64,000 nt of DNA from Pseudomonadota bacterium (GCA_947455195.1 CANGMI010000007.1:276875-340874), one strand, 5' to 3'; counted from the stretch's first letter, positions 27,424 to 36,399 are shown. The notes: generated from the letters alone by a model not told the origin. Made by a program: numbers and translations.

Positions 27424-28737
27424 ATGCCGAGCCAACCGCTACTGGACGTGCGCAGTCTGGTCGAACCCGACCGAGTGCACCGTCGTGCCTACAGTGACCC
27501 CGAGATATTCGATCTCGAAATCAAGCATATCTTCGAGAAGACCTGGATCTATGCGGGTCACGAAACCCAGGTGCCCAATCCCGGCGACTACTGGCAGTTC
27601 CAGATCGGGCGCCAGCCGATGGTCATGGTGCGTGGCAACGGCGATGCCGTGCATGTGCTCTACAACCGTTGCCCGCATCGAGGCGTTCAGGTGTGCGGCA
27701 GCCGGCACGGCAGCGGCGGTGATGCGCTCACCTGCCCCTACCACGCCTGGCGCTTCCACTACGACGGTTCACTCGAGTCAGTGCCGCTCGAAAAGGGTTA
27801 TCGGGAGACGCGCTTCGATCGTGCCAATCCTGACTTCCACATGAAGCGCGCAGCCAGGGTCCAGCGCTACCGCGGCTTTGTCTTTGCCAGCCTCGACCCG
27901 AAGGGACCTGATCTCGTCGAGTGGTTGGGCGACGCCCGGATGGCCTTCGATGACATCTGCGACCGCTCCCCGGTGGGTCGTGTCGAGGTGGTGCCCAACT
28001 GTTTCCGGGTCGTGCAGCGCTCGAACTGGAAGTTCTTCATGGAGAACCAGCTCGATGCCGTGCACCCCTCGGTCACGCACATGTCGACGGGCTATGCGGC
28101 AGCCGATGTCGAGCGCAAGCTCAAGCGCGAAACCGGCAGTCAGCCGCTGCACTACCACTATCTCTCGGCATTCGCGACCTCATTCGACCAGTGGGATCAG
28201 CTTGAGACGGCCGGTTATCCCTACGGCCACACGCTGCTGGGGGGCTACATGGGTCTTCGTCCGACCGATGCCGATACGCTCGAGCACGAGCGCGTGCTCG
28301 CTGCGGCCTATGGCGAAGCGAAGAAGGACGAGATTCTCGGGCGCAACATCCATCACGTGCTCATCTACCCGTCGATCTCGGTGCAGTCACCGCTTCAGCA
28401 ACTGCGCGCCATCCGCCCGATCAGTCATGACCGCACGATGTCCGAGATCTGGCACTTTCGTCTGGTGGGAGCGCCCGAGGCGATCTATCGGCGTTCGCTC
28501 TGGTACTACAACCTGGTGAATTCGCCCTCGACGATGATCAATGCCGACGATCTCGAGAACTGGCAGCGCGGGCAGTTCGGGCTCAATTCCGACGGTGGCG
28601 ACTGGGTGAGTTTTCATCGCGATTACGGTCGCGATCGGGATGCCAACGGCGAGTTGCATTCCACCAACGGGTGCAGCGAATTGCCGATGCGCGCGCAATT
28701 CCGGGCGTGGCTCAAGTACCTGACCGAGACGGAGTGA
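27424..28737 (+). CDS. Rieske aromatic ring-hydroxylating dioxygenase, large (alpha) subunit
   Basis: This 437-residue alpha subunit has a Rieske 2Fe-2S site near residues 80-105 (CPHRG, then CPYHAW) and a mononuclear iron site near residues 200-220 (MENQLDAVHPSVTH, where the two His and a later Asp bind Fe(II)). It should add both atoms of O2 to an aromatic ring, with electrons from a reductase and ferredoxin that are not in this window. The ATG at 27424 is chosen because a GAGG site precedes it; the frame is open upstream to 27217. The beta subunit follows directly. The 299 bases before it hold no convincing gene. Confidence 0.9.
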   Translation: MPSQPLLDVRSLVEPDRVHRRAYSDPEIFDLEIKHIFEKTWIYAGHETQVPNPGDYWQFQIGRQPMVMVRGNGDAVHVLYNRCPHRGVQVCGSRHGSGGDALTCPYHAWRFHYDGSLESVPLEKGYRETRFDRANPDFHMKRAARVQRYRGFVFASLDPKGPDLVEWLGDARMAFDDICDRSPVGRVEVVPNCFRVVQRSNWKFFMENQLDAVHPSVTHMSTGYAAADVERKLKRETGSQPLHYHYLSAFATSFDQWDQLETAGYPYGHTLLGGYMGLRPTDADTLEHERVLAAAYGEAKKDEILGRNIHHVLIYPSISVQSPLQQLRAIRPISHDRTMSEIWHFRLVGAPEAIYRRSLWYYNLVNSPSTMINADDLENWQRGQFGLNSDGGDWVSFHRDYGRDRDANGELHSTNGCSELPMRAQFRAWLKYLTETE

Positions 28738-28739
28738 TC

Positions 28740-29255
28740 ATGGCCGAACCGACGAGCGTGGCAGCAGCCACGGCGCTGCAGACCCACCATGAGGTCTCGC
28801 AATTCCTGTTTCAGCAATCGAACCTCCTCGATGGCAAGCAGTGGCAGGCCTGGATCGACCTGTTTGCCGATGATGGCCTGTACTGGATGCCCCCCGGCCC
28901 CGAGTACACCACCTGGGATGGCGTACCCTCGATCTTCATCGAAGATCGCGACCTGATGAGCGTCCGCATGAAGCGGGTGACCCACCCCAATGCCTGGTCG
29001 CAGCAGGCCGAGTGGGGCACGAGTCATGTCGTTTCCAACGTGATCGTTGAGGGTACCGACCCGGCCAGCGGCGACTTGCTGGTCAGGTCGCGGTTTCACC
29101 TGCTCGAGGTGAGGCGTGACGACGTGCGTCACTTTGCCGGCACCTATCAGCATCGCCTGCGGCGTGTCGACGGGGCGCTGAAGATCGTGCTCCAGCGTGT
29201 CGACATGGTGAACGGGCAGGCAGCTTTCGAGTACGTCCTGCAGATCTGGGTCTGA
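28740..29255 (+). CDS. Ring-hydroxylating dioxygenase small (beta) subunit
   Basis: This 171-residue protein has the NTF2-like fold of ring-hydroxylating dioxygenase beta subunits, which shape or stabilise the enzyme. Typical segments are EVSQFLFQQSNLLDG, DLFADDGLYWMP and ITHPNAWS-like LMSVRMKRVTHPNAW (shown in parts). GGAG lies 5 bases before the ATG at 28740, and the alpha gene ends 2 bases earlier, so the pair is coupled. Confidence 0.88.
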   Translation: MAEPTSVAAATALQTHHEVSQFLFQQSNLLDGKQWQAWIDLFADDGLYWMPPGPEYTTWDGVPSIFIEDRDLMSVRMKRVTHPNAWSQQAEWGTSHVVSNVIVEGTDPASGDLLVRSRFHLLEVRRDDVRHFAGTYQHRLRRVDGALKIVLQRVDMVNGQAAFEYVLQIWV

Positions 29256-29271
29256 TCGCCGGCGGTGAACA

Positions 29272-29305
29272 AGCCCGCGCGCGCACCGGACGCGGGCTAC
29301 TTTTT
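29272..29305 (+). terminator. Rho-independent terminator after the dioxygenase genes
   Basis: Arms AGCCCGCG (29272-29279) and CGCGGGCT (29291-29298) pair perfectly around an 11-base loop and are followed by ACTTTTT (29299-29305). It suits the plus-strand dioxygenase operon and overlaps the last bases of the minus-strand lipoprotein gene. Confidence 0.75.
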
Positions 29306-29503
29306 CGCTGCCGGCTGGGCAGGCGGTGCCGGTTTGGCCGGCTTCGAGTCGGGTATCACGGCGTCGATGACGGCGCCGGTGGCCTTGACGGCTGTGGTGG
29401 CCACGGTTGCGACCGTCGTGATGGCGAAATCGGCTACAGCCACCACGGCACAACCGCCACAGGCCACCGAGAGCAGCAGCGCGGGCAGGAGGGCACGCTT
29501 CAC
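29297..29503 (-). CDS. Small lipoprotein-like protein
   Basis: A 68-residue protein is proposed from the GTG at 29503; an ATG further up would give 110 residues. It starts KRALLPALLLSVACGGCAVV, a signal peptide with a cysteine near residue 20 that could be lipidated, though the lipobox is imperfect. Then comes a hydrophobic and Ala/Val/Thr-rich stretch and a Pro/Ala/Lys-rich tail (SKPAKPAPPAQPAAKK). It resembles short conserved lipoproteins of unknown function in proteobacteria. It lies between the terminator and the VOC gene; no ribosome site is clear, so confidence is moderate. Confidence 0.5.
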   Translation of the reverse strand: MKRALLPALLLSVACGGCAVVAVADFAITTVATVATTAVKATGAVIDAVIPDSKPAKPAPPAQPAAKK

Positions 29504-29646
29504 TGTCGGGTATCCAGACTCGTCATGCACGGGGCGCCCTCGAAGGCCTTGGCGCAGCATCCGCGCCGGTGAGGCGACGATACCATGTCCGTTTCCCTCG
29601 CTTGTGGCGCGCGATGTGGCCTCATGCACAGACCCCGACCCCGGGG

Positions 29647-30213
29647 TCAGTGGCTGCCGGTTGCGACGCTCGCCGCTGCGAGTTGCTGGCCAAAGCGGTT
29701 TTCCCAGTCTTCGCGGCTGCTGAAGCCGGGTTGGCCGGCGATCATCGAGTACGTTGTCGCGCGGATGGTGGCAGCGGGCTGCGACAGGTCGAGCGGCTGC
29801 CCGAAGGGCTGCCGGACATGCCAGGGGCTGGGCGCGTAGAGCTCGATGCGGTTTCCCTCGGGATCTGCAAAGTAGATACTCCAGGCATTGCCGTGGTTTC
29901 GCGGTGCGTATTCGTCAACACCCTGGGCGCGCAACCGGGCATGGAAGGTCTGCAGGTCTTCGAGAGTGTCAACCCGGAAGGACAGCTGGTTGATGGTGGA
30001 GGCGTGCAGATGGTCATCACGTCCCGATGCAAGGACGATCTGGTGGTGTTCGTTGACCGAGCGGCTCATGAACACGATTTCGCCCCCCTTGTAGTAGGGA
30101 CCGCGGTCGCTCACGACCAGGCCGAGCACGCGGTTGTAGAAGGCAATCATGCGTTCGAGATCGCGCACCGCAAACCCGGTATGGCTGAACTGGGCGTTTG
30201 GCGGAAGGCTCAT
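29647..30213 (-). CDS. VOC family (glyoxalase/dioxygenase-like) protein
   Basis: This 188-residue vicinal-oxygen-chelate protein begins with a typical HTGFAVRDLERMIAFYNRVLG segment (shown in part; the His is the first metal ligand). The second half has the LSFRVDTLEDLQTF and YFADPEGNRIELYAPSP elements, with the Glu as a later ligand. It may act on a catechol-like or other oxygenated substrate. It lies 16 bases after bchO on the same strand, so it could be cotranscribed with it; a role in the photosynthesis cluster is not known. Confidence 0.8.
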   Translation of the reverse strand: MSLPPNAQFSHTGFAVRDLERMIAFYNRVLGLVVSDRGPYYKGGEIVFMSRSVNEHHQIVLASGRDDHLHASTINQLSFRVDTLEDLQTFHARLRAQGVDEYAPRNHGNAWSIYFADPEGNRIELYAPSPWHVRQPFGQPLDLSQPAATIRATTYSMIAGQPGFSSREDWENRFGQQLAAASVATGSH

Positions 30214-30229
30214 CGTCGACTACTCCATG

Positions 30230-31210
30230 TCATTCGTCGGTGGTACCGGCGGGGGGTGCAGGGTCGGCGGGATAGCTGACCTTCGGGTGCAGCGCCATGA
30301 TCAGCTCTGCGACGCGCCGTGGGCGCGATTCCTGCACCAGGTGCCCTCCCGTGGTGTGTTCGACCTGTGCCCCCGGATAGTGGAGCGTCGCGATCCGGCG
30401 CAGGGCCCCGGCGGGAATCCAGCGATCATCGTCGGCAATCAGCAGGCTCAGTCGAGCGCGCAGCGTTGGTGCGCGTGACAGCAGGGCCGGCAGGTCGGTG
30501 GCGGCCATGAAGTCCATGGCGCCCCGGATGTGCTCCTCATGGCTGAAGAGCGCTCGATAGTCCCTCAGTTGTTTCGCCGGGATCTGCGAGCCAGTGGAGT
30601 TGATCAGCCAATCGATCAGCGCGCTGCGACGTGCGAGGGCCGTGATGCCGACCGTGCTTGGGCGCGACGCGAAAAGCGGCGCCAGAACCGGGCCGAGCAG
30701 CAGGTTGTAGATGGCAGGCGGTGGCACCAGCGAGGGCGCGATGCCGAGCACGCCACGGACGCGGCCCGATTCATGTCCTTCGGTGAGATGGGCGAGCCAG
30801 ATCGCGACGGCAGCGCCGGCGGAATGGCCGGCCGCGAGTGCCACATGACCGACGCCGAGACGCTCGAGGAGGGCCTCGACGTCCTCTGCCATTTCGCGCA
30901 GGCCGTGTCGCTCATGCCGGCGGCAGCAGGTTGCGCCATGACCTGGCAGATCAGGGGCGATGACACGCCAGCGTGCTGCAGCGGCCGGTGGGGCGGCCAT
31001 GAGGGGCATGAGGGCCTCCAGGGTGGGGCGCCACGAGATCCGACTGCCGCCCGTGCCATGCAACAAGAGCAGTACCGGCGGCTCCTCGGTCGATATCGTC
31101 AGGTCCTCAGGCGGGCTTGCCCAGCCCTGCCACCGCACATCAGGCGTTTCGACGAGGAGGGGGGTGAGGCCGCTCGGGGGGCTGTTGTCTGGCGAGTCGG
31201 CGGAGCTCAT
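30230..31210 (-). CDS. bchO: BchO-like alpha/beta hydrolase
   Basis: This 326-residue alpha/beta hydrolase matches BchO, a PGC protein linked to magnesium chelatase genes in many purple bacteria, with no proven enzymatic role. The oxyanion-hole strand VLLLLHGTGGS lies near residue 46 and the nucleophile elbow GHSAGAAVAIWLA near residue 131 (GxSxG with the BchO-like SAGAA). The C-terminal GGHLVQESRP holds the catalytic His. The ATG at 31210 is preferred to a TTG at 31264 that falls inside the promoter. It is divergent from crtE and marks the left end of the PGC. bchI and bchD, its usual partners, are not nearby. Confidence 0.75.
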   Translation of the reverse strand: MSSADSPDNSPPSGLTPLLVETPDVRWQGWASPPEDLTISTEEPPVLLLLHGTGGSRISWRPTLEALMPLMAAPPAAAARWRVIAPDLPGHGATCCRRHERHGLREMAEDVEALLERLGVGHVALAAGHSAGAAVAIWLAHLTEGHESGRVRGVLGIAPSLVPPPAIYNLLLGPVLAPLFASRPSTVGITALARRSALIDWLINSTGSQIPAKQLRDYRALFSHEEHIRGAMDFMAATDLPALLSRAPTLRARLSLLIADDDRWIPAGALRRIATLHYPGAQVEHTTGGHLVQESRPRRVAELIMALHPKVSYPADPAPPAGTTDE

Positions 31211-31257
31211 GCAGATGTCATCCGGGTTGACGGCAGCGTGGCAAGTGTCTATCGTGA

Positions 31258-31303
31258 GTGTCAATTATACGAGTCATATGCATATGACTTGTCAGATTGA
31301 CAC
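31258..31303. promoter_or_regulatory. 46-bp near-palindrome between bchO and crtE
   Basis: The outer arms GTGTCAAT (31258-31265) and ATTGACAC (31296-31303) are perfect inverse copies, and the centre AGTCATATGCATATGACT (31272-31289) is a perfect 18-bp palindrome. The two 6-bp pieces between (TATACG and TGTCAG) do not match. On the minus strand a TATAAT (31264-31269) lies in this block as a likely bchO -10. A large operator for a PGC repressor (PpsR or another) is the natural reading, as it covers the promoters of bchO and crtE. Confidence 0.7.
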
Positions 31304-31317
31304 ATCAGGGGGTGGCG

Positions 31318-32322
31318 ATGGATTTTCTGCAGCGTATCGAGCGAACGCTCGAGGAGAGCCTGGCCCGGACACGCCAGAGTGGTGCGCCGCCGCGCCTTGC
31401 GCAGGCCTTGCGCCATGCGGTCTTTCCGGGCGGCGCCCGCATCCGCCCTCAGTTGTGCCTCGCGGTTGCGCTTGCCTGTGGTGATGATGACCCGCGTCTG
31501 GCCGAAGGGTTTGCCGCGGCGCTCGAACTGATGCATTGCGCTTCCCTGGTGCATGACGATCTCCCGTGCTTTGATGACGCCGATCTGCGCCGTGGCCTGC
31601 CATCGGTGCACAAGGCGTTTGACGAGCGTCTGGCAGTGCTGGCCGGTGACGGGCTCATCGTGCTTGCGTTTCGCACCCTGTCGGAGCGCGCGACCGCCCA
31701 TCCGGAACGCCTTGCCGGCTTGCTCTCGATTCTTGATGAATCGGTAGGTCCGCCCTTCGGCATCGTCGCAGGCCAGGCCTGGGAGTGCGAATCGCATGCG
31801 GCACTCGCCGAGTATCAGCGCGCCAAGACCGGGTCTCTGTTTGCTGCGGCAACCGTGGGTGGTGCCGCCGCCGCAGGTGCTGATCCGGCCGCGTGGCATG
31901 GTCTGGGCGACGCTCTGGGCGAGGCCTACCAGGTGGCCGACGACATTCGTGACGTCATCTGCGACAGCGCAATCACCGGCAAGCCGATGGGACAGGATCT
32001 CGCCCTGGATCGACCGAGTGCCGCACTGCGACTCGGCCTGGACGGCGCGGTCATCCACTTCGACCGCCTGATGCAGCAAGCGATTGACAGCATTCCCGAT
32101 TGTGCAGGCAAGGCGCGCCTGCGTGGTCTTGTGCTGCATGAGGCGCAGCGCCTGGTGCCAACGGCGGGTCCGAACAAGGTCGATCGTGTCGCTCTGGCAC
32201 CCGATCGGATGCACGCACTCGAGGCTGCCCTGGCGGCGCTGCGTGTCGCCTCGCCAGCGGCTTCATCGGCATCGCGGGCGGGCAATGAGGCAGTCGATCA
32301 CCCTGCGAGCGGTCGCGCCTGA
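31318..32322 (+). CDS. crtE: Geranylgeranyl diphosphate synthase
   Basis: This 334-residue polyprenyl synthase makes geranylgeranyl diphosphate, used for carotenoids and for the tail of bacteriochlorophyll. The two aspartate-rich motifs are visible: DDLPCFDDADLRRG at about 80-93 and DDIRD near residue 209. The ATG at 31318 has GGGGG upstream; a TTG at 31297 lies inside the palindrome and is rejected. crtF follows with a 1-base overlap (TGATG). Confidence 0.92.
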   Translation: MDFLQRIERTLEESLARTRQSGAPPRLAQALRHAVFPGGARIRPQLCLAVALACGDDDPRLAEGFAAALELMHCASLVHDDLPCFDDADLRRGLPSVHKAFDERLAVLAGDGLIVLAFRTLSERATAHPERLAGLLSILDESVGPPFGIVAGQAWECESHAALAEYQRAKTGSLFAAATVGGAAAAGADPAAWHGLGDALGEAYQVADDIRDVICDSAITGKPMGQDLALDRPSAALRLGLDGAVIHFDRLMQQAIDSIPDCAGKARLRGLVLHEAQRLVPTAGPNKVDRVALAPDRMHALEAALAALRVASPAASSASRAGNEAVDHPASGRA

Positions 32323-33548
32323 TGGCTGATGGCCTGCCCGTGCTGTCGCAGCCTGCCGATCGGCCCGAGCCGGTGGATTGGCGCCGCTGGCGCGATCGGC
32401 TGCTCGCCAGCCCACGATTTCACCGCTGGGCGGCAGCGCTGCCCGGCCTGCGCTGGATGACCCGGCGCCAGTCGCGCCGTCTGTTCGATCTGGTGGCCGG
32501 CTTCACCTACAGCCAGATCCTGCTCTCATGCGTGCGCCTGGGCCTCTTCGAGCATCTCCGGGAAGGGGCACGGTCGATCGCCGACCTGCAAGCGCTCACC
32601 GGGCTTGGGGAACGCAGTCTCGATATCCTCCTGCGTGCCGGCGTGAGCCTCGATCTGCTCGAGTGGCGCAGTGCGCAGGGTGCGGGCCCTGAGCGACGGG
32701 TCGGTCTGGGCATGCTGGGCGCCGTGGTGGCTGGCAGTCCGGCCATCGTCGCACTCATCGAGCACCATCAGGCGGTGTACGACGACCTGAAGGATCCCGT
32801 CGACCTGCTGCGCCATCCCGAGCAGTCGACCCGACTGAGGCGTTACTGGGCCTATGCCGAAGACGGGTACAGCGTGGCCGAGGCTGAAGGCTACCGTGGC
32901 GGGCAGGCGCGTGGCCTCGCGGCCGACCGGGTGGCCGATTATTCCGAACTCATGGCCGCCTCGCAGCCGCTCGTCGCCGAGCAGGTTCTCGCGTCGTTCG
33001 ATTTCTCTCGCTACCGCTGCCTGCTCGATCTTGGCGGTGGGCAAGGCGCGTTCATCGAGCAGGTTGCGCGGCAGCACCCGTCGCTCAGCCTGATGCTGTT
33101 TGACCTGCCGGCTGTGGCCGATCGGGCGCGAGCGCGCTTCGCGGCCGATGCGATCGGGCAGCGGGTGACCTGTCACGGGGGCAGTTTCTTCGATGACGAG
33201 ATGCCGCAGGGGGCCGATCTGGTGAGCCTCGTGCGTGTGCTCTACGACCACCCTGACGAGCGCGCGCTGTCGATCCTGAAGGCAGCGCGCCAGGCGCTGG
33301 GCCCGCGTGGGGGCGATCTCATTCTCGCCGAACCGATGTCGGGGACCCCGGGCGCTGAAGCGATGGGCGATGCCTACTTCGGGTTCTATCTCCTTGCGAT
33401 GGGCAAGGGGCGGGCGCGATCCGCAGAAGAACTGTGCGCGCTGGTCCTTGCCGCCGGGTTCGACCGGGCCGAGCCGGTCAAGACGCGCGTACCGCTGCAG
33501 ACCGGCTTGATCCATGCGCGGGTGGCCGCCACGAGGGAAATCGGGTGA
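32322..33548 (+). CDS. crtF: Carotenoid O-methyltransferase (CrtF)
   Basis: This 408-residue SAM-dependent O-methyltransferase methylates the tertiary hydroxyl of hydroxyneurosporene/demethylspheroidene. The N-terminal half is a helical dimerisation region; the SAM loop LDLGGGQGAF is at 236-244, and the catalytic region includes VSLVRVLYDHPD. It overlaps crtE by 1 base. In other purple bacteria bchC follows crtF; here the next gene is bchX, 261 bases on. Confidence 0.9.
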   Translation: MADGLPVLSQPADRPEPVDWRRWRDRLLASPRFHRWAAALPGLRWMTRRQSRRLFDLVAGFTYSQILLSCVRLGLFEHLREGARSIADLQALTGLGERSLDILLRAGVSLDLLEWRSAQGAGPERRVGLGMLGAVVAGSPAIVALIEHHQAVYDDLKDPVDLLRHPEQSTRLRRYWAYAEDGYSVAEAEGYRGGQARGLAADRVADYSELMAASQPLVAEQVLASFDFSRYRCLLDLGGGQGAFIEQVARQHPSLSLMLFDLPAVADRARARFAADAIGQRVTCHGGSFFDDEMPQGADLVSLVRVLYDHPDERALSILKAARQALGPRGGDLILAEPMSGTPGAEAMGDAYFGFYLLAMGKGRARSAEELCALVLAAGFDRAEPVKTRVPLQTGLIHARVAATREIG

Positions 33549-33596
33549 TGCAGGCTGGGGCATCGGCTGCGCAATGCAATCGCAACATGTGCGCTG

Positions 33597-33624
33597 TTGA
33601 CATCCGTCGGGAAAGCATTAGCAT
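33597..33624 (+). promoter_or_regulatory. Candidate promoter of the bchXYZ-puf operon
   Basis: A perfect -35 TTGACA (33597-33602) is followed, 16 bases on, by a -10-like TAGCAT (33619-33624; 4 of 6 matches). Transcription would begin near 33631, just before the PpsR box, leaving about 180 bases of leader before bchX. Confidence 0.5.
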
Positions 33625-33634
33625 ACGCGTCGAT

Positions 33635-33658
33635 AGGTGTAAGCAAAAAGTGACACCT
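33635..33658. promoter_or_regulatory. PpsR/CrtJ binding box upstream of bchX
   Basis: TGTAAGCAAAAAGTGACA at 33638-33655 is an exact TGT-N12-ACA, the PpsR/CrtJ consensus. The match extends outward to perfect 6-bp arms AGGTGT (33635-33640) and ACACCT (33653-33658). It lies directly after the candidate promoter and would block it when PpsR binds under oxic conditions. ppsR is encoded at 51611-53020 in this window. Confidence 0.8.
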
Positions 33659-33809
33659 TGGCAGTCAACTGAAAATGACAACCGGGTCTCATGACGTTCA
33701 TGGGTGACGGGCCAGGCGGATTCAGGCAGTCGGCGTTGGGGCAATTCGAAGGGCGGCCATTCTGCCGCGAAGGCAATGCAGGCCGGCCAGAGGCCGGGGG
33801 GAGACAGCG

Positions 33810-34847
33810 ATGAGCGGTTCGAACAGCAAGGCGGCAGGGGCGGCTGCGGTGGCAGGTGCACCGGTGCAGTTCATGATGAAGACGCGCCTGTCTGCAGAGG
33901 CTGCGGTCGAGCCTGATCCCGTGCATACCGGACCCGTCACGAAGGAAACGCAGATCATCGCGATCTACGGCAAGGGCGGCATCGGCAAGAGCTTCACGCT
34001 GGCCAACCTCTCCTACATGATGGCGCAGCAGGGCAAGAAGGTTCTGCTGATTGGCTGTGACCCCAAGAGCGACACGACCTCGCTGCTGTTTGGTGGCAAG
34101 GCCTGTCCCACGATCATCGAGACGTCTTCACGCAAGAAGCTCGCTGGCGAACCGGTATCGATCGGTGACGTCTGCTTCAAGCGTGACGGCGTCTTCGCCA
34201 TGGAACTGGGTGGCCCCGAGGTCGGTCGCGGTTGCGGTGGCCGCGGCATCATCCACGGCTTCGAGACGCTCGAGAAACTCGGCTTCCATGACTGGGGTTT
34301 CGACTACGTGCTCCTCGATTTCCTGGGCGACGTGGTCTGTGGCGGTTTCGGCCTGCCCATTGCGCGCGACATGTGCCAGAAGGTCATCGTCGTGGGCAGC
34401 AATGATCTGCAGTCGCTCTACGTGGCGAACAACGTCTGCTCGGCGGTCGAGTATTTCCGCAAGCTCGGTGGCAACGTGGGTGTGGCGGGCATGGTCATCA
34501 ACAAGGATGACGGCACTGGAGAGGCGGCTGCCTTCGCCGAGCGGGCCGGCATCCCGGTCTTGTCGGCCATTCCTGCCAACGAGGACATCCGCCGCAAGAG
34601 CGCCAGCTACGAAATCATCGGTCGACCCGGCACCCAGTGGGCGCCGATGTTCGAGACGCTCGCCACCAACGTGGCCGAGGCACCGCCGGTGCGACCCCTT
34701 CCGCTCAGCCAGGATGAACTGCTCGGCCTGTTCAGTGGCAGCGCCGTCGGCCGCGATGTTGTCCTGCAGCCCGCGACGCTGCTCGACATGATGGGGCGCG
34801 AAGAGGCGGTGAAGCCCTCCCTCGAAGTGATCTACGACGAGGCCTGA
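33810..34847 (+). CDS. bchX: Chlorophyllide a reductase iron protein subunit X
   Basis: This 345-residue nitrogenase-like iron protein is the ATP-driven reductase of chlorophyllide a oxidoreductase, which reduces ring B to form the bacteriochlorin. The P-loop YGKGGIGKS is at 53-61, and the 4Fe-4S ligands are C142 (GRGCGGRG) and C177 (GDVVCGGF). About 40 N-terminal residues before the core are typical of BchX and separate it from BchL. GGGGG-type purines precede the ATG. bchY follows after 4 bases. Confidence 0.96.
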   Translation: MSGSNSKAAGAAAVAGAPVQFMMKTRLSAEAAVEPDPVHTGPVTKETQIIAIYGKGGIGKSFTLANLSYMMAQQGKKVLLIGCDPKSDTTSLLFGGKACPTIIETSSRKKLAGEPVSIGDVCFKRDGVFAMELGGPEVGRGCGGRGIIHGFETLEKLGFHDWGFDYVLLDFLGDVVCGGFGLPIARDMCQKVIVVGSNDLQSLYVANNVCSAVEYFRKLGGNVGVAGMVINKDDGTGEAAAFAERAGIPVLSAIPANEDIRRKSASYEIIGRPGTQWAPMFETLATNVAEAPPVRPLPLSQDELLGLFSGSAVGRDVVLQPATLLDMMGREEAVKPSLEVIYDEA

Positions 34848-34851
34848 TCCG

Positions 34852-36399
34852 ATGAACGCTCGCGAGTCCGTGCCGATCGTGCAATTGCCCGCTGCCAGTG
34901 GCGAGGGCGAGGGCGAGGGCGAGCCGATCGGCTGCCATTCGGGCAAGGATCGCATGGAAGCGCAGGCGCGCGCTGCCGGGAAGAACGAACTTCTCGATCG
35001 GTTTGCAGCCGACTATCCGAAGGGGCCGCATGATCAGCCGCAGAGCATGTGCCCGGCCTTTGGCTCGCTGCGTGTCGGGCTGCGCATGCGACGCACGGCG
35101 ACGATCCTCTCGGGTTCCGCTTGCTGCGTCTACGGACTGACCTTCACATCGCACTTCTACGGTGCGCGCCGCCCGGTGGGCTACGTGCCCTTCAATTCCG
35201 AAACGCTGGTGACCGGCAAGCTCTTCGAGGATATCCGTGAGGCCGTCTATGCACAGGCCCGCCCCGAAGACCTCGACGCCCTCGTGGTCATCAACCTGTG
35301 CGTGCCCACGGCCAGCGGCGTACCGCTGCAGTTACTGCCGCGCGAGATCAACGGCGTGCGCGTCATCGGCATCGACGTGCCCGGGTTCGGAGTGCCGACG
35401 CACGCCGAGGCCAAGGATGTCCTCGCGGGCGCGATGCTTCAGTACGCCATGAGCGAGGTGAAAGCCGGGCCGGTGGCCGCGCCGCGAGCCGGACGCTCGG
35501 CGCTGCCCACCGTGACCCTGCTGGGCGAGATGTTTCCGGTAGACCCGATGCTGATCGGGCAGATGCTCGCACCCATGGAACTGGCGCCCGGTCCGGTGGT
35601 TCCGACCCGTGAGTGGCGCGAACTCTATGCCGCACTCGACGGCGCCGTCGTGGCCGCCATTCACCCGTTCTATACCGCGAGCATGCGTGTCTTCGAGGCC
35701 GCTGGTCGCCCGATTGTCGGTTCGGCACCGGTGGGCTATGAGGGGACCGCGGTCTGGCTGGGCGCCATCGGCGAGGCTGCGGGCATCTCGGCCGAGCGCA
35801 TCGCTGCCGCACGCCAGTCGGTGCTGCCAGGCATCAAGGCTGTCCTCGATCGCAGCCCGATCAAGGGTCGCATCACCCTCAGCGGTTACGAGGGTTCCGA
35901 GTTGCTCGTGGCGCGCCTGCTCATCGAAAGCGGTGCTGACGTGCGCTATGTCGGCACGGCCTGCCCGCGCACGGCCCAGAGCGCGATCGATCGCGACTGG
36001 CTCGAGGCGAAGGGTGTTCACGTGCAGTACCGTGCCTCGCTCGAACAGGACCTGGCCGCGGTGGCCGAGTTCGAGCCCGATCTGGCCATCGGCACCACGC
36101 CCGTGGTGCAGTGGGCCAAGGAACGCACGATTCCGTCGCTGTACTTCACGAATCTCATTTCGGCTCGTCCCCTGATGGGAGCGGCCGGTGCCGGATCGCT
36201 GGCGCAGGTGGTGAATGCCGCCATGGCCAACAAGGCGCGCTTCGACACGATGAAGGCCTTCTTCGGCGAGACCGGTCAGGGCGACAACGCCGGTGTCTGG
36301 GAGAACACGCCGGCGCCGCATCCCGAGTTCAAGGCCGAGGTGCGCCGCCAGCAGGCCAAACGCATCGCGCGGCGCAAGAGCGAGGAGATGGGTTCATGA
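34852..36399 (+). CDS. bchY: Chlorophyllide a reductase subunit Y
   Basis: This 515-residue NifD-like subunit, with BchZ, forms the catalytic component of chlorophyllide a oxidoreductase. Cysteines that may bind the cluster lie at C67 (SMCPAF), C91/C92 (GSACC) and near 155 (NLCVPTASG). The N-terminus has a short Gly-Glu run, GEGEGEGE at 18-24, made by a GCGAGG repeat. The ATG at 34852 follows bchX by 4 bases, and the end overlaps bchZ by 4 (ATGA). Confidence 0.96.
   Translation: MNARESVPIVQLPAASGEGEGEGEPIGCHSGKDRMEAQARAAGKNELLDRFAADYPKGPHDQPQSMCPAFGSLRVGLRMRRTATILSGSACCVYGLTFTSHFYGARRPVGYVPFNSETLVTGKLFEDIREAVYAQARPEDLDALVVINLCVPTASGVPLQLLPREINGVRVIGIDVPGFGVPTHAEAKDVLAGAMLQYAMSEVKAGPVAAPRAGRSALPTVTLLGEMFPVDPMLIGQMLAPMELAPGPVVPTREWRELYAALDGAVVAAIHPFYTASMRVFEAAGRPIVGSAPVGYEGTAVWLGAIGEAAGISAERIAAARQSVLPGIKAVLDRSPIKGRITLSGYEGSELLVARLLIESGADVRYVGTACPRTAQSAIDRDWLEAKGVHVQYRASLEQDLAAVAEFEPDLAIGTTPVVQWAKERTIPSLYFTNLISARPLMGAAGAGSLAQVVNAAMANKARFDTMKAFFGETGQGDNAGVWENTPAPHPEFKAEVRRQQAKRIARRKSEEMGS

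Noticed and set aside
31246-31307. Three TGT-N12-TCA matches as PpsR boxes
   Set aside because: They miss the final ACA of the consensus, so I do not call them separate boxes; they are mentioned with the palindrome only.
34900-34924. GCGAGG tandem repeat in bchY
   Set aside because: Only about four units in frame, coding a short Gly-Glu run; a possible slippage site but ordinary in GC-rich genes.
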